From positions 2,170,001 to 2,234,000 of the forward strand of contig NZ_VFOP01000001.1 of assembly GCF_006716185.1 (NCBI RefSeq): a DNA stretch of 64,000 bases, given 5' to 3'. How positions within the stretch are numbered: the first letter of the stretch is position 1; the number at the start of each line of letters is the position of its first letter. Under the pieces are notes generated by a model, which saw only the letters and a program-made list of their open reading frames with translations, was not told where the DNA came from and did no database searches. A program made the position numbers and the translations under genes. Shown here in pieces: positions 63,301 through 64,000 of the stretch. Origin of the DNA: Ornithinicoccus hortensis. GTDB taxonomy: Bacteria; Actinomycetota; Actinomycetes; Actinomycetales; Dermatophilaceae.

Positions 63301-63388
63301 GGCCCGGCAGGTGGTGGAGCGGTTGTTCTACGAGACGGCACCGGTTCCCGCCGCGTCGCCGCGCCGATCGGACCCCCGGCGTTCGTAG
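60377..63388 (+). CDS. glnE: glutamine synthetase adenylyltransferase/adenylyl-removing enzyme
   Basis: A 1003-residue protein with two nucleotidyltransferase domains, each followed by a helical bundle. The N-terminal site is AMGKTGGRELNYISDVDVIF, the C-terminal site is GMGRLGGAELGYASDADVMY; both keep the Gly-rich loop and the D-x-D pair. One domain attaches AMP to glutamine synthetase, the other removes it, in response to nitrogen status. The GTG start overlaps the glnA2 stop (GTGA), so the two are co-translated. Length is close to mycobacterial GlnE. Confidence 0.94.
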   Translation: MTAGGPTGGALARVGFSDVRRAGGMLQELSAALPDLDGARLVRDLGMVADPDLALLTLVRLREAAPDLGDLISTASTQRERLVALLGASTALGDHLIHHPEQVREVTDPKSRAQRAGRSAQRAVTERMFETVGDRTGREAMDALRVGYHRELAEIAVEDLAAEDATAELPAVAAALADLAGAALEVAVQLARDEEPESEGVRFSVIAMGKTGGRELNYISDVDVIFLAGADDEADEERALRVGARLATAVIRICGQSTAEGSLWPVDAALRPEGKQGPLVRSLASHREYYQRWAKTWEFQALLKARHVAGDETLSREWLDVVEPLVWSASSRDGFVDEVQAMRRRVEQNVPKAEADRQLKLGPGGLRDIEFSVQLLELVHGRADETLRSETTLEALAALRDGGYVGRDDAAALDSAYRLLRVLEHRIQLYRLRRTHLMPTSEAELRRLGRSLGERRDAATAIVQRWRGQQREVRRLHERLFYRPLLSAVARLSTDEVRLSTDAAKDRLGALGFRDPAGAVRHLESLTEGVSRRATIQRHLLPVMLGWFADGADPDAGLLAFRQISDTLGTTHWYLRMLRDEGSAAERLAHVLSSSRYAVDLLIRSPEAVVLLGDPKGLSRVDPETLRTRLVSAAGRHEGAAEAFQAVRTVRARELLRVVLADLVGELDDAQVRASLTALTDALLEAGLAVATRAVVGDEDPLVRMMVVGMGRLGGAELGYASDADVMYVYEPVVEGTEGAAEQALAIVTELRKGLTGSGPDPAIELDATLRPEGKSGPLVRSLESYRAYYDRWSAGWESQALLRARPVAGDADLARRFTELIEPLRWPEGGIDARAVREVRRLKARMEAERLPRGADPRTHFKLGLGGLSDVEWVVQLHQLRHAHELPGLRTTRTLDALQALEEAGLVEAADAAVLRRSWVLASRLRDVGVLWRGRPVDSVPSHLRDAEGISRILGRAPGLGSKLAEEWRRTARRARQVVERLFYETAPVPAASPRRSDPRRS

Positions 63389-63397
63389 GATGGCCCG

Positions 63398-64000
63398 GTG
63401 ACCCCCGACACCCGCGTCCCGACCGGTCCCGCCGCCGGCGTGGACACGGGCCAGGCGGGTCTGCTGCTGCTCCGCGGGGCCCCGCCCGAGGTGTCGGACT
63501 GGGTCCGCCGTGGTGTCGTGCCGGTGACGGTGGCGCCGCTGCCCGGCTGGACCGCGGTGCTGCCCAACGGTCCCTCCCGCGCCGAGCCGCCCTACGACGA
63601 CGCCCTGACCCTGCTGGCCGCGCGGCACGTCCCGCCCAAGGTCGCGCCCGCGATCGGCTTCTTCGCGATCGGGGGGAGGGCCGTCATCACGGTGCAGACG
63701 CGCTCGGTGCGCCGGCACGTCCGGTGGGTCGTGTGGGACCCCGCCCGCGGCGTGCTGCGCCCGCCGGACCTGGCGGTCGCCCCGCCGCAGCTGTTGCTCC
63801 GGGCCGCCGGCGGGGGAGACCGGCGCGAACTGGTCGAGATCCTGGCCGAACGGCACCTGGCACCGCACAAGCTGTTGGCCGCGGTGACCGCCGTCCTCGG
63901 GCTCCCCGGTGGTCGGCTGCTCATCGACCGCACCGAGGTCGAGGACATCGCGGGGGCCATCGACCGGGAGCCGTTGGAGCGCGAGGTCGGCTACTTCGAG
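63398..64000 (+). CDS. conserved protein, 5' part (continues beyond the window)
   Basis: The frame is open from a GTG at 63398, 9 bp after the glnE stop, to the window end, giving 201 codons with no stop. The protein starts MTPDTRVPTGPAAGVDTG and continues with hydrophobic strands (PVTVAPLPGWTAVLPNG, PAIGFFAIGGRAVITVQ) and an acidic end (LIDRTEVEDIAGAID). I do not recognise a named family. Codon-position GC and lack of stops in 600 bp support a real gene, and its tight spacing suggests co-transcription with glnE. Confidence 0.7.
   Translation, partial: MTPDTRVPTGPAAGVDTGQAGLLLLRGAPPEVSDWVRRGVVPVTVAPLPGWTAVLPNGPSRAEPPYDDALTLLAARHVPPKVAPAIGFFAIGGRAVITVQTRSVRRHVRWVVWDPARGVLRPPDLAVAPPQLLLRAAGGGDRRELVEILAERHLAPHKLLAAVTAVLGLPGGRLLIDRTEVEDIAGAIDREPLEREVGYFE

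Overview
The window is a chromosomal segment of a very GC-rich actinobacterium. Many genes use GTG starts, stop and start codons often overlap (ATGA or GTGA), and several actinobacterial gene neighbourhoods are intact. These are the FasR-FabD-FabH-AcpP-FabF fatty acid cluster, aceE next to a DUF3052 gene and ahpE, glnA2-glnE, an RNase HI/phosphatase fusion, DUF3145 and GuaB1. I infer a member of the Micrococcales, perhaps close to Ornithinimicrobium or Serinicoccus; the family is a guess. It reads as ordinary core chromosome with some accessory insertions. I see no prophage, integrase, transposase or CRISPR array.

Layout. 1-9.3 kb: the 3' end of dgt, then a block between dgt and dnaG (lipoprotein, stand-alone LigD-type polymerase, MOSC protein, DHA2 efflux pump, serine hydrolase, alpha/beta hydrolase), then dnaG and its usual small follower. 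9.3-13.6 kb: tRNA-Asn, a GNAT enzyme, the gluABCD-type glutamate ABC transporter and a CAU tRNA. 13.5-20 kb: a membrane-anchored beta-propeller protein whose gene ends antisense inside the CAU tRNA, DUF3145, an Nramp-like transporter without the classic metal motif, a glycosyltransferase and a GH15 trehalase-type hydrolase. 20-25 kb: fatty acid synthesis genes under a PucR/FasR regulator. 25-31 kb: a phosphodiesterase, pyruvate dehydrogenase E1, a mini L12-like protein, DUF3052, AhpE, a crotonase and tRNA-Val. 31.2-32 kb: two gene remnants. 32-35 kb: Nif3, zinc-ribbon and RNase HI/phosphatase genes. 35-39 kb: a methylated-amine-type FAD dehydrogenase with its own ETF. 39-42 kb: transsulfuration genes (cbs, metB) followed by a 221-bp inverted-repeat-bounded element. 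42-49.5 kb: yaaA, a sortase-type surface peptidase, an RNB nuclease, a HAD phosphatase, and a cyclase/ThDP-enzyme pair. 49.5-54.5 kb: RNase P RNA, a PtpB-like phosphatase, a ferritin-VIT1 fusion, an MBL hydrolase, GuaB1 and an SRPBCC protein. 54.6-54.9 kb: a duplicated module with 19-bp periodicity. 55-64 kb: a DUF559-type nuclease, ppgK, map, small proteins, glnA2, glnE and an incomplete ORF.

How the genes fit together. Nitrogen metabolism is represented by glutamate uptake, GlnA2 and GlnE. Sulfur amino acids are covered by CBS and cystathionine gamma-synthase. AceE supplies acetyl-CoA and the fab cluster uses it. The FAD dehydrogenase very likely passes electrons to the ETF encoded in the same operon.

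The least explained signals are non-coding: the 221-bp element at 41957-42177, the 19-bp-periodic module at 54594-54899, a 38-bp dyad upstream of the dehydrogenase operon, and a window-wide excess of the heptamer GGCATAC/GTATGCC. I did not find a clearly new multi-gene system.
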